A DNA stretch of 64,000 bases. Source: Dehalobacterium formicoaceticum (GTDB lineage Bacteria > Bacillota > Dehalobacteriia > Dehalobacteriales > Dehalobacteriaceae). The notes below the pieces were generated by a model. It was not told the DNA's origin and made no database searches. It was given only the letters and a program-made list of their open reading frames with translations. A program made the translations under genes and the position numbers. Numbering within the stretch: the stretch's first letter is position 1; each line of letters begins with the position of its first letter. Below, in pieces: positions 1-8,393 of the stretch. The stretch covers positions 682,001 through 746,000 of the forward strand of contig NZ_CP022121.1 of the NCBI RefSeq assembly GCF_002224645.1, read 5' to 3'.

Positions 1-956
1 ATGCTGTCAGGCCATTCAGCGTGTTCCTTTTTATACAAATCGTATAACACATCAAAAGCATACACTAAAAAGTTACCTGCCCCACAAGCCGGGTCTAGCA
101 ATTTGATTGTTTCAATCTTTTTGTTTTCTTCAAAGTAAGGTTTTAAAGTATTGTCTACAATATACTTAACAACCCAACGTGGTGTATAGAACTCTCCAAA
201 CTGTGTTTGCTCCTCTTCCAAGTTATTTAGAATCTCATAATAAATCAAATTAGCATATGAAACATCTTTATCCTCTTTGGCTGATTTCAACTCATCATCT
301 TTAATGTCAACCCAATACTGATAAATCCATCCTAAGAAGTCATCTTCAAAGTATTCGATTTCCTCAATTTTATTAATATTGAAAAGAATTTCTTTTAGTC
401 CATCAAAATCAGGATGAACTAAATTATGTTCGTAATCTTTAAATAGAAGGGGTACTTCCGTTGCCATCTCTTTAGAGAGCAATGACAACATGAATAAGAA
501 GTTATAATATTCCCTATCTTCTTCGAGATTGTCTTTTTCCTCCATTTTAGAAATTTCATCTTGATATTTATTCACCAAATCAGTGAACGCTAAAGGGTGT
601 ACATTGTTGAAATCTGGAAGAATGCTATCATAAATATTGTCTTTTAATAATCGACCAATAACACTCCCAATAAGCCCACGCTTCTCCATTGTTTTAAAGC
701 AAATGAGTATATGAAGAAAAGTTCTTGCACTATCTTGGATATACGCAATATATTCTTTTCTATTTCCTTCAATGTTTTTTCCTTTAAACAAGTTTACCAA
801 GTTATTCTTGATCACTGAGTCGTATTCACTCAAAGGTTTATTTGCTGCAATTCTACCGCAATCATCAAAGCCGTATTTTTCCATTTTTCCGGCAATATCC
901 TTGATAATAATTTCTCTCAATTTTGATATTACAGGTTTTAAGGTTGCTCTTGACAC
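1..956 (-). CDS. pglX: BREX adenine-specific DNA methyltransferase PglX/BrxX (N-terminal part, runs off the window)
   Basis: Open frame read leftwards from a GTG at 956, with AGGAGG 8 bases upstream; about 318 codons lie in the window and the gene continues beyond base 1. Near residues 288-296 the protein carries DPACGAGNF, the SAM-binding motif I of N6-adenine methylases, preceded by FGEFYTPRWVVKYIV, the usual lead-in. PglX in BREX systems methylates the host at a non-palindromic site so that self is distinguished from phage. It starts 12 bases after the brxC stop, so it is in the same operon. The target-recognition and C-terminal parts (about two thirds of a normal ~1100-1200 aa PglX) are outside the window. 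A type IIG-like methylase is possible from the motif alone; the BREX neighbours decide the call. Confidence 0.88.
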   Translation of the reverse strand, partial: MSRATLKPVISKLREIIIKDIAGKMEKYGFDDCGRIAANKPLSEYDSVIKNNLVNLFKGKNIEGNRKEYIAYIQDSARTFLHILICFKTMEKRGLIGSVIGRLLKDNIYDSILPDFNNVHPLAFTDLVNKYQDEISKMEEKDNLEEDREYYNFLFMLSLLSKEMATEVPLLFKDYEHNLVHPDFDGLKEILFNINKIEEIEYFEDDFLGWIYQYWVDIKDDELKSAKEDKDVSYANLIYYEILNNLEEEQTQFGEFYTPRWVVKYIVDNTLKPYFEENKKIETIKLLDPACGAGNFLVYAFDVLYDLYKKEHAEWPDS

Positions 957-968
957 AATGCGTTCCTC

Positions 969-3900
969 CTATAACTCTAAAGTTATCTTCTTTCCTGCCT
1001 CTATATCTTTCTTAATCTTTTCTCTTATTTCACTGAATACTGCATCGAGTTCTTTTAGCTTTTCAACACTGTCAATGTTGATGATTTTCCCATTTGAATA
1101 TGATCTAAACTTTTTCGATACACGATTATTAACAACCGGTACTTTGTTAATAACAGGTGTATCAAGTATACCTGAGTGACCGCTAGACGGTGCGTTTTTC
1201 GCTATTTCATTTTGATCATTAAATGCATGTACTTTCTCAACAGCTTTTGTTTTTGAAGCTACAAGTTCATTTACCATTCTTCTTAAGTCATCCAGAGTAC
1301 CAATGCTTTTTATCTTAAGATCATCAAATACCAAATTGTCAAGTTTGGTGAATTTAATTAAAGCTACAACTTGCTTTTGCTGATCCTCTGATATTTTCAT
1401 CCATTCAGGTAATTGTTGAATATCGGACATTATCGTTGTGTGAAGTCTCTCATATTCACGATACTTTTCTTGGAACGAGACTTTATATTTTTTTATTATA
1501 TCTTCAAAGCGTTTTAGATCCCCTAATATAAACTTCTCAGACGTTTCCTTGACGCTTTCTAAATTTGATTCATCAGCATTTTTTAACATTGAGTAGACTT
1601 TACATACCAGTGAAACTTTGTCTTTATTGTCAGATAAATAAAGGACATTTTTAAATCTGTCTTTCATCATTTCAGCATGAGATGCACTTAGTTTTTTATT
1701 AAATGAAACTACAATATCTTCAGTATCTGTTCTTTTTTTAATATCATTTGCTATAGCTGATATAATATCTAGATTATCCTTTACAATCTGCGGAATTACA
1801 TCTGAATATATATCCACACTTGCATTTAAGACTTTCTCGACAACAATTTTTATTTTCTCGGCAACATCTTTTAGTTTCAAATCAACTGCCATGTTCGGGT
1901 CTAATGTCTTGATCGTTCGAATAGCGTTGCGGATCTCTTCATCAGATATGTTTATTTTTGTGAATTTTAATCCATCAAAGCTATCTCTTTTTCTAGGTGC
2001 AAATGGCCCATTTTTACTTGTAAGTTCACTATTATCTTCAGGTATCGAAAATACTTTCCCTTGATTTGCAGCTTTTAAGTCACTATTCTTCATGGCTAAG
2101 GCAGTCATGATTTTTATGGTATCTAAATCCCAACCATACTTGCCTTTCGAAAATTCATCAATAACATTGAAACCATCTTTTTCAAATCCATTATCCGGAA
2201 AAGACTTCATAAATTCATTATAATAACGGTTACCTGTGTTTACTGAGCCATTTGCATCGATTAAATCTAATTCCTTTAAGTATTCGGAAGTCATCTTGAG
2301 TGTAGGGCTCAATATTTGTTTTAGAATAAACGTATCTACTTGCTCTCTCAACATCTTTCCGAAAAACATTGTATATTTTTTCTTGAGCATTTTTTCACAT
2401 TCTAAGGACAATCTCTGAGATGCAGTAGTTGCAAAATCTTTATTATCCTGTCCGTTATATGAAATAAAGGCAAATCTAAAACACTCTTCGAGCATTTTAT
2501 TAATATCGCCGTCAACTGCTATATCTTTTTTTGTTTCTATTTGTATTCTCAATTTTTGGTCAATACCAAAATCTGCTTCTCTCTTTAATGCTTCCTCCAT
2601 TTGAAGATAAAATTTTGTAGCTTTATATAATGAGTTTCCATCATACTTTTTATCCGGTACAACAAACAATTTTTCTTTATTATTACTTGAGTCAAATGCT
2701 TCTTTTCTTAATTTTTCAATATCCATTTCAAAAGGTATACACGAATAAACATTTGGAAATTCCACACTAACATCTGATGCTTTCAAAACAAATGCAATAT
2801 CTTTACTATAATCATTGATTTTGCCGAAAACCAGGTTTTTCCCTGCAGTTGGTTTAGCTCCAAAAATCTTATATATTCTCCCATTCAAGAAATCCCTTAT
2901 CGCTGATTCCGTTATGGAAGATATGTTTTTGATTCTTGTCCAAACGTCTGATTCTTTTTTTGTTATAGGCTTGTATAAGCCACCTTCATTATTAATAAAG
3001 TTTTCATTTGCTAAAATCTCAAGTACATCTAACAGTTTGTTTTCATCACTAATTACATCTTCACTGAAAACAAATGGTAATATCATGTTAGCCTTGATAC
3101 CTTCAGGCTTTACTTGTGATAACAAGACAATTGATTTAAGTGTTTTTAATAAAGGCTTCTTTTTTACAGGGTTATTTTTTGCATCAGTAATAGGCGCTCC
3201 CTCTAAACCGCCGATCAAATCACTATATTCTTCTTCAATACTTCTCTTACTTTTTAATTCCTCATAAATCAATTCAATATTAACAAAATACCCAACTTCT
3301 TTATCATATACTTCCGGATTCTTAACAATAGACTTGACAGTCTTCATCATATTTCTAGCAGAACCCTTGCTTTCATTTTTCAAAAGTTCTTTCATGTATG
3401 CCAACTGAAATGGATAAAATGGATACGAGCCAATCATATTGGGCATCTCAATTTTTCCATCTTGCGTATCAGATAAATATGCATTTGAAAACAAATACTT
3501 CATTTTGGCTATATTAATCTTCTTTTCAATTTCTTTAGTTACAAGCTCAGATTTTGCTAGATATCTTCTTTTAACGATCCAGATCATTTCTTCTGGATAT
3601 AAAATCTGCTCTTGCCCAAAACGATGAATCATACGCTCAGCAGTTGATGTAGTTAAAAGTTTAGTTTTTGCTTCAAGAGAAGTAACAACAAACCAAATAT
3701 CATTATTTAGAAGTTCAATTAAACCTTCAAATTTTCTTACTTTCTCAGGTGTATCAAGAACATCTAATATCTCATCTATAAAGATTATCATGCGTTTCTT
3801 TCCAGAATTATACAAAGTCACTTTCAAAAACTCTGCAACATCTAATGCAGAATATTCTTTATCTTCATCAAACGCAAGTCCTAATTGCCTCGATATTTCC

Positions 3901-4400
3901 TTTGGTAAACAATCCACTATACTGTCACCCGATTTTGTTATGTGATTTGCTGAGAAGATAAATGTGATATAATCTGATGGCTTTATATTACCAATCAGTT
4001 CGGCTATATCACTACTAATAACTTTATCTTGAATGGTTTTGGTCACGTTCAGCGTTGAGGGTTTTCCATGCTCATCGATATAATCAATATATTCTTCCGA
4101 GAATAGCGCATGCATTACTTTCAGCATATGGGATTTACCGGCTCCAAAGAAACCTCTAATCCATACTCCAGGTCCTATTTTATCTCTATACTTATCTTGT
4201 AATAATTGACACTTCATATGAAGCGTTGGATACTTTGCATCATCAAAAAAATATGCTACAAAATTGCCTAATATATCTTCGACGTTTCTCGTCAATACGT
4301 ATTCATCAATATCTAATGCTGTTATATGGCGATCAACAGTAGTAACGTCGTTAAATTCTCTTTTTATGTCTCTTTCAAATACTTCAAGTACTTTTTTCAT
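969..4400 (-). CDS. brxC: BREX P-loop ATPase BrxC
   Basis: A 1143-residue AAA-type ATPase. Walker A GFFGAGKSH lies near residues 83-91 and Walker B IIFIDE near 205-210, with a long alpha-helical, charged remainder, as in BrxC/PglY, the large ATPase of BREX phage exclusion. It probably works with BrxB, PglX and PglZ on DNA. I placed the start at the ATG at 4400 because GGGAG stands 8 bases upstream; an ATG at 4415 inside a TGATG overlap with the brxB stop is an alternative that would give translational coupling. Its length fits the family. No frameshift or loss of the P-loop lysine is seen, so the gene looks active. Confidence 0.9.
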   Translation of the reverse strand: MKKVLEVFERDIKREFNDVTTVDRHITALDIDEYVLTRNVEDILGNFVAYFFDDAKYPTLHMKCQLLQDKYRDKIGPGVWIRGFFGAGKSHMLKVMHALFSEEYIDYIDEHGKPSTLNVTKTIQDKVISSDIAELIGNIKPSDYITFIFSANHITKSGDSIVDCLPKEISRQLGLAFDEDKEYSALDVAEFLKVTLYNSGKKRMIIFIDEILDVLDTPEKVRKFEGLIELLNNDIWFVVTSLEAKTKLLTTSTAERMIHRFGQEQILYPEEMIWIVKRRYLAKSELVTKEIEKKINIAKMKYLFSNAYLSDTQDGKIEMPNMIGSYPFYPFQLAYMKELLKNESKGSARNMMKTVKSIVKNPEVYDKEVGYFVNIELIYEELKSKRSIEEEYSDLIGGLEGAPITDAKNNPVKKKPLLKTLKSIVLLSQVKPEGIKANMILPFVFSEDVISDENKLLDVLEILANENFINNEGGLYKPITKKESDVWTRIKNISSITESAIRDFLNGRIYKIFGAKPTAGKNLVFGKINDYSKDIAFVLKASDVSVEFPNVYSCIPFEMDIEKLRKEAFDSSNNKEKLFVVPDKKYDGNSLYKATKFYLQMEEALKREADFGIDQKLRIQIETKKDIAVDGDINKMLEECFRFAFISYNGQDNKDFATTASQRLSLECEKMLKKKYTMFFGKMLREQVDTFILKQILSPTLKMTSEYLKELDLIDANGSVNTGNRYYNEFMKSFPDNGFEKDGFNVIDEFSKGKYGWDLDTIKIMTALAMKNSDLKAANQGKVFSIPEDNSELTSKNGPFAPRKRDSFDGLKFTKINISDEEIRNAIRTIKTLDPNMAVDLKLKDVAEKIKIVVEKVLNASVDIYSDVIPQIVKDNLDIISAIANDIKKRTDTEDIVVSFNKKLSASHAEMMKDRFKNVLYLSDNKDKVSLVCKVYSMLKNADESNLESVKETSEKFILGDLKRFEDIIKKYKVSFQEKYREYERLHTTIMSDIQQLPEWMKISEDQQKQVVALIKFTKLDNLVFDDLKIKSIGTLDDLRRMVNELVASKTKAVEKVHAFNDQNEIAKNAPSSGHSGILDTPVINKVPVVNNRVSKKFRSYSNGKIINIDSVEKLKELDAVFSEIREKIKKDIEAGKKITLEL

Positions 4401-4414
4401 TTTGCTTTCTCCCA

Positions 4415-4990
4415 TCAATAAATAGATTTATAATCAATAACACAACTACTAAAACTGTCCTGGGTTATTTTTATTAGTCTGCCGTTTGTAAATTCAGTTT
4501 TGTAGTATCTATACTCATTTGTACTGTACTCTTCCTTTTGTCCTATGGTAATCCAAAACATAGGTATTTCGTTGTCCAATATTATATAGTGCTCATACAT
4601 ATACGCAGAAAGAAAATGAATTGGATCGAAGCCGTTACTATATAGCTCCGAGTCTTCAATTACAAGCAATTTTTTAGGACCGTTTTGTTCAACAAAATTA
4701 ACAATGTATTTTTCTAATGATTCACATATTAACTTCTGAAATTTAATATTATCCACGCCATACTTGCTTTCTGCTTCTGCTATTCTATCTCCATTTTTCT
4801 GCCACTCATTACTAATATAAAAGCTGTTTATATTTATAATTTCATTACTATCAAACTCTTCTTTAATTCTATTCTGTACTACAGCACATAAAGCGGGAGA
4901 ATCAAAGAACATTAATCTAATTGGCCTTGAAGGAGGCTTTGTTATCACTCTCTTAACCTCTGCAGTTACATCATTTATAATTTCGTGCAT
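4415..4990 (-). CDS. brxB: BREX protein BrxB (DUF1788 family)
   Basis: A 191-residue protein of the size and position of BrxB (DUF1788), between brxA and brxC in the order brxA-brxB-brxC-pglX typical of type I BREX. It contains LMFFDSPALCAVV near residue 30 and a hydrophobic strand LLVIEDSEL near the middle, compatible with a small nucleotide-binding-like fold, but no catalytic motif is obvious. The ATG at 4990 has AAAGGGG about 10 bases upstream and overlaps the end of brxA by 20 bases, suggesting coupled translation. The molecular function of BrxB is unknown in general; the call rests on length, context and recognisable family character. Confidence 0.8.
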   Translation of the reverse strand: MHEIINDVTAEVKRVITKPPSRPIRLMFFDSPALCAVVQNRIKEEFDSNEIININSFYISNEWQKNGDRIAEAESKYGVDNIKFQKLICESLEKYIVNFVEQNGPKKLLVIEDSELYSNGFDPIHFLSAYMYEHYIILDNEIPMFWITIGQKEEYSTNEYRYYKTEFTNGRLIKITQDSFSSCVIDYKSIY

Positions 4991-5759
4991 AATCAAATAA
5001 CCCCTTTTCTTTCATCGTAATTGTACTAATATCGCCTAAGCGATTAGTTTCCAGCAAACCTTTAATTTTAGCTCCCGATATCAAATACTCAATATCATAC
5101 TCATTTAACAAAAATCGCTTATATATCGGAGAGTGATAAACATCCTTGGCATTAATATGATCGTCTTCAAAATATATATAAAGAGTGAAAACAAACCATT
5201 CCGAAGTTAAGCTAGGTCTTTTTACTATGAAAGTATCTCGCTTTTCCTCAACCCAACCAAAAGCCTCAAGATTCTTTGAAAGTTGATTCCTTACTTTAAT
5301 CATACTTGCTTTACTGATCTCGTTTTGTAATTTATTAGGAAGCAAATCCCTGTAGTCATTCGTCACAATCTCAAAAAAACGATCTAAGTCCATTTGTGTA
5401 AATATTTTTTGTGATAACTTGTTGAAATTATCACATACATATTCGGTCATAAAAAATCTAGCTAAAGTCTCATATTCCAAATAGAAAATGAGTAAATAAT
5501 TTTTCTTTTCCTGCTCTGATATAGATGAGCTAAGTACTTTGGACAAAGAAATTACTTTATCCCTGTCAGTGTTTAAGTATCTTGATCTTATTGCTGTAAA
5601 GACCCTTTTAGCAGAACTCGCTTTTCTATCACTAAGAAGGTTTCCTGACTTTATAAGTCTATTCAAATCATCAACTGAATAGTTTTCATCTATAAATTTA
5701 AACACCTCTAAAGTCTCATCTATCCACGCACTAGAGGTAGTCCATTTAAATTTTTCCAT
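4971..5759 (-). CDS. brxA: BREX protein BrxA (DUF1819 family)
   Basis: A 262-residue, mostly helical protein, first gene of the BREX operon, with GAGG before its ATG. BrxA proteins (DUF1819) are about 200-260 aa and bind DNA in characterised systems. The opening residues (KFKWTTSSAWIDETLEVF) and the segment SLTSEWFVFTLYIYF fit this family in my judgement. The 3' end overlaps brxB. No catalytic residues can be named. The promoter should lie in 5760-5846 or upstream of the XRE gene; no convincing sigma-A hexamers were found. Confidence 0.8.
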   Translation of the reverse strand: MEKFKWTTSSAWIDETLEVFKFIDENYSVDDLNRLIKSGNLLSDRKASSAKRVFTAIRSRYLNTDRDKVISLSKVLSSSISEQEKKNYLLIFYLEYETLARFFMTEYVCDNFNKLSQKIFTQMDLDRFFEIVTNDYRDLLPNKLQNEISKASMIKVRNQLSKNLEAFGWVEEKRDTFIVKRPSLTSEWFVFTLYIYFEDDHINAKDVYHSPIYKRFLLNEYDIEYLISGAKIKGLLETNRLGDISTITMKEKGLFDYARNYK

Positions 5760-5846
5760 ACCTTATCCTCTTTCCAGATATACTATCCCTTTATATTTTA
5801 TCATGCTCATTGTCCAAAAAACAGGACACTGGACAAACACTCTGTT

Positions 5847-6062
5847 TTATTCATCTGAAGGTTCATAATACTCAATAAGGTCCCCAACATTACACTCAAA
5901 TAACTTGCACAGCTTATCTAAGGTGTCGTAGTCAATACGCTGTGTTTTATCGTGATACAAATTGGCAATAGTACTTCGAGCAAGTCCAGTTTTTTCGTAA
6001 ATATCCTGTATGTTATATCGTTTAGTCCCCATTAGAATTGACAATCTGCTCCTAATCGCCAT
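5847..6062 (-). CDS. small XRE-family transcriptional regulator
   Basis: A 71-residue Cro/CI-type helix-turn-helix protein. The HTH covers roughly residues 16-36 (NIQDIYEKTGLARSTIANLY), and almost the whole protein is this domain. GAGGTG stands before the ATG. It lies 87 bases upstream of brxA on the same strand, so it is a likely local regulator of the BREX genes, by analogy with regulators next to other BREX operons; direct control is inferred. No metal-binding or WYL domain is present, so it differs from the BrxR type. A role in the integrative element rather than in BREX is possible. Confidence 0.8.
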   Translation of the reverse strand: MAIRSRLSILMGTKRYNIQDIYEKTGLARSTIANLYHDKTQRIDYDTLDKLCKLFECNVGDLIEYYEPSDE

Positions 6063-6239
6063 TTTTACACCTCGCCAATATAAGGATACATTTATACAAC
6101 TAAAAGAATAACATACTTACCATTCAATGTAAAGTATATATGCTTTATTTAAAACATAATATAAGTCATTATATCGTTAATATAATACTTCCTTTTTCAC
6201 TTGTAGATATTAGTTCAACTGTATATTTCAAGAGGATGC

Positions 6240-6345
6240 ACCTTTGGGCTGCCCCCAGCTCACGATTGTCACATACTTCTCCCTTTACTCCCAACTCTTT
6301 TGGAGTTGTCAATAAAAGTGGAACTTTTTACATTTTTTGCCGTCT
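6240..6345. other. possible remnant of an insertion-sequence end
   Basis: The stretch contains GTTGTCAATAAAAGTGGAAC, which resembles the outer ends of some IS elements with a 5'-TGT...CA-type terminus, next to GC-richer sequence unlike its AT-rich surroundings. No transposase gene is present and no partner repeat was found, so this can only be an old scar. The rest of 6063-6420 holds nothing recognisable. Confidence 0.25.
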
Positions 6346-6424
6346 AAATAATGTATAATGAATAAAATCAATAAATCAAAACTCACTTAATTGAAAACGT
6401 TTGTGAATTATTTTACAAAATGAA

Positions 6425-6515
6425 TTATCAGCGAAAAGGGCAAACCTGCCAAAAGGCAGGGACGCAAAGCTATAGGGTCTAAGGTGCCTTTGCACTATGA
6501 TAGCCTGGCTGCCGC
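6425..6515 (+). promoter_or_regulatory. cyclic di-GMP-I riboswitch (GEMM)
   Basis: The sequence has the conserved GEMM-I core: GGGCAAACC, a short CCTGCC/GGCAGG hairpin with an AAAA tetraloop, then GGGACGCAAAGC, and a second arm closed by GCTAT...ATAGCC. These are the ligand-pocket and tetraloop-receptor elements of class I c-di-GMP riboswitches. A strong terminator follows directly (6532-6570), so it should act by transcription attenuation. What it controls is unclear, because only a decayed ORF follows. Confidence 0.92.
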
Positions 6516-6531
6516 ATTATGCTATGTGCAT

Positions 6532-6570
6532 AACCTGCCCTTTCTTAGCGGCAGGTTTTTTGTTTTTTTG
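6532..6570 (+). terminator. intrinsic terminator of the c-di-GMP riboswitch
   Basis: AACCTGCC pairs with GGCAGGTT across a short loop and is followed by a long T-rich run. Its left arm follows the riboswitch aptamer closely, as expected for an expression platform. Confidence 0.85.
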
Positions 6571-6707
6571 AGTAAAGGGTCAACGACTTTGCTGGTGAAA
6601 TTTGTAATATTTAGACAGCAATGCTGCTTACTTTTTTGACAAAATGTTGCCGCTATATGGGTAATGCAGCTATTGTTTTTCATTTTAGGTAAGTGAGGTG
6701 CTGACAA

Positions 6708-6880
6708 ATGAAAAATGAAATTCTGTTAAAGGTAAAAAAGCTAAAATAGCAGATGCAAAAAGTTATAAAGGCTTTATCTTTGCTGATGTCGGCTTCTCTG
6801 ACACAAATCAGTATCTCCCACACATACGGGAAAAAGTACAGCCTTCAACAATACTTAAACACAATATATTTCATACAGCC
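6708..6880 (+). pseudogene. decayed ORF downstream of the riboswitch
   Basis: An ATG at 6708 with GAGGTG 8 bases upstream opens a 13-codon frame ending at TAG 6747. From 6740 the -1 frame is open and reads protein-like residues (KIADAKSYKGFIFADVGFSD). The junction is A AAA AAG in the reading frame, so either one base was lost or ribosomes could slip. No family was recognised. It is probably the remains of the gene once controlled by the c-di-GMP riboswitch. Confidence 0.4.
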
Positions 6881-6881
6881 A

Positions 6882-6921
6882 GGAAAACCGCAATTTGCAG
6901 CAAGCAAGTTGCGGTTTTCTT
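6882..6921 (+). terminator. intrinsic terminator-like hairpin
   Basis: GAAAACCGCAA pairs with TTGCGGTTTTC around a 15-base loop and is followed by TTATT. It separates the decayed ORF from the sigma-like gene. Confidence 0.7.
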
Positions 6922-7102
6922 ATTGACAAAATATCTGTATTTCCGACTTTTGGTATGTCGAAATAACTCATCTATTTTTATTCAATCTTTCAAAGTGGAC
7001 AAGCCCTGCTTTTTTAAATTTTTAAGGTATTCGTCCGGGTGCCGCTCTCCTCCTCTGTTTTGGTTTTTCTTTACTAAAAAAATCAAAACGGAGGGTTCAT
7101 AT

Positions 7103-7525
7103 ATGATAAGAATCAATTTGCGGGATTACTACCCGTTCTATAAATCCGACTTTTTCATTGAAGTAACAGATGAAATTGCGGAACTATTTAAACTGTTTAA
7201 TCGAAAGGAACATGCAGACTTCGAGCGTAGGCGTGTCTACAAAGCATATTATTCTCTTGATGCTGGCGACGGTATTGAAAAGGATATTATCCTGCTGGTT
7301 TTATCGCCGGATGAAATCTATGAAAGAAAGCTGAGCAATCAGGAATTATATGCCGCTATCAACAGTCTCCCGGAAAAACAGGCGAAGCGTGTTTATGCCT
7401 ATTTCTTCTTGGAAATGAGCAAAGCACAAATTGCACGGATTGAAGGAGTTGGAGAAAGCACTATTAGGGACTCGATTAATCGCGGATTAAAGAACATAGA
7501 AAAATTTATAAAAAATTTTTTCTAA
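7103..7525 (+). CDS. sigma-70 region 4-like HTH protein of an integrative element
   Basis: A 140-residue protein. The ATG at 7103 has CGGAGGG upstream; the open frame extends further left, but that part does not look like protein. The C-terminal half, from INSLPEKQAKRVYAYFF to STIRDSINRGLKNI, is a sigma region 4-like helix-turn-helix. Small proteins of this kind commonly precede xis and int in Tn916-like elements of Firmicutes and are thought to help control element genes. No region 2 is present, so it is not a complete sigma factor. It is followed by a long untranslated region and then xis. Confidence 0.75.
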   Translation: MIRINLRDYYPFYKSDFFIEVTDEIAELFKLFNRKEHADFERRRVYKAYYSLDAGDGIEKDIILLVLSPDEIYERKLSNQELYAAINSLPEKQAKRVYAYFFLEMSKAQIARIEGVGESTIRDSINRGLKNIEKFIKNFF

Positions 7526-7559
7526 CCTCCTGCGAAATCGCCCTAAAAATCTGCTGATT

Positions 7560-8060
7560 AATAGAGGGATACATCTACCCCCTCAATTGAACCTTGATAA
7601 TTGAATAGGTGTTTTATCCGGTACATTCCCCGTATGTCCTTGAGAAGGAAAGCCAGATTGCAGGTACGCCAAGACCACAGTCCCAATATCCACACCATTG
7701 AGGAGTGGATAAAGGTAAGGGTGCGAGCGGTCAATACCCATGCAGTAAATAAATGCTGGTTACATTTAAGGCGGCGACACATACGGAGGGATAATGATAC
7801 TTCCGTCCAGCCACAGCCCTGCTCAAGCAGGATCACGCAATGGGGGCGGCTTGCAGAGAACCTGGGAGAGGTGGAATTCCTATGAGGACGGTTAACCGCC
7901 GTCTGCCGGATAAAGCCATAAGTAATAAAACCAAAATAGAAACGCGAGTTAGAGGTGCGCCTATCCATGTGAGTATATATGCGTGTCCAAACTAAGGCGT
8001 ATCTCCTGCTTCGCGAATCAAAAATAGAAAGTAGCGCGGCATTAAAAACGAGAAGGAGGC
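7560..8060 (+). ncRNA. candidate structured RNA or long leader between the sigma-like gene and xis
   Basis: About 500 bases with no convincing gene but many local hairpins: TCCTT-GAG-AAGGA near 7637, ACGGAGG...CTTCCGT at 7783-7806, CCTGC-TCAA-GCAGG at 7818-7831, GCAA...TTGC at 7838-7855 and GACGG...CCGTC at 7887-7903. The base composition is more GC-rich than the flanks. The region ends at the AGAAGGAGG of xis. A minus-strand frame crosses most of it, but its translation is rich in Cys, Trp and Arg and looks like a shadow. It may be a regulatory leader for xis-int or a stand-alone RNA; no Rfam family could be assigned by eye. Confidence 0.4.
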
Positions 8061-8065
8061 TTACT

Positions 8066-8299
8066 ATGGCTAATGAAAAATTATCCCAAGAAAAAGCCTA
8101 CCGTATCATGCTAAAGGGCTATCCCGATGTGCTTGACATCAAGCAAATGTGTGAAATTCTTGGCATTAGCCTAAAAACAGGATACGGTCTCATACAAGAA
8201 AATAAAATTGAATGTCTAAAGGTTGGGCGGGCATATAAGATCCCCAAGCCTTTTTTATTTAGCTATCTTAGAATAGGTACAAGCAGCGACAGCCAATAA
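8066..8299 (+). CDS. xis: excisionase-type HTH protein
   Basis: A 77-residue protein starting at an ATG 7 bases after AGAAGGAGG. A MerR/excisionase winged helix covers about residues 23-67 (DIKQMCEILGISLKTGYGLI then KVGRAYKIP), the layout used by excisionases to bind curved DNA beside att sites and by helix-turn-helix domains of the AlpA type. It lies 94 bases before the integrase gene on the same strand, as in Tn916-like elements, and should bias recombination towards excision. Upstream in-frame codons back to 7979 are open but lie in the structured leader and are not likely to be translated. Confidence 0.85.
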   Translation: MANEKLSQEKAYRIMLKGYPDVLDIKQMCEILGISLKTGYGLIQENKIECLKVGRAYKIPKPFLFSYLRIGTSSDSQ

Positions 8300-8393
8300 A
8301 AAATGATATTTGCACATTTTACGAACCTTATTTATTGTGATACACTCATCATGTCAACGGCAGGTGAGTGAATAATTCGAAAGGAGGAACCAT

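Noticed and set aside
6140-6358. 72-codon plus-strand frame
   Set aside because: No ribosome-binding site, unlikely composition, and it crosses the possible IS scar.
6522-6707. 61-codon minus-strand frame beside the riboswitch
   Set aside because: It overlaps the riboswitch terminator and is not protein-like.
7558-7968. 136-codon open frame on the minus strand across the structured region
   Set aside because: The translation is rich in Cys, Trp and Arg, has no ribosome-binding site and runs against the flanking genes over hairpins; treated as a shadow of a candidate RNA.
7560-8060. Group II intron or HEARO/OMEGA-type RNA
   Set aside because: No recognisable domain V, no reverse transcriptase and no IscB/IsrB gene nearby.
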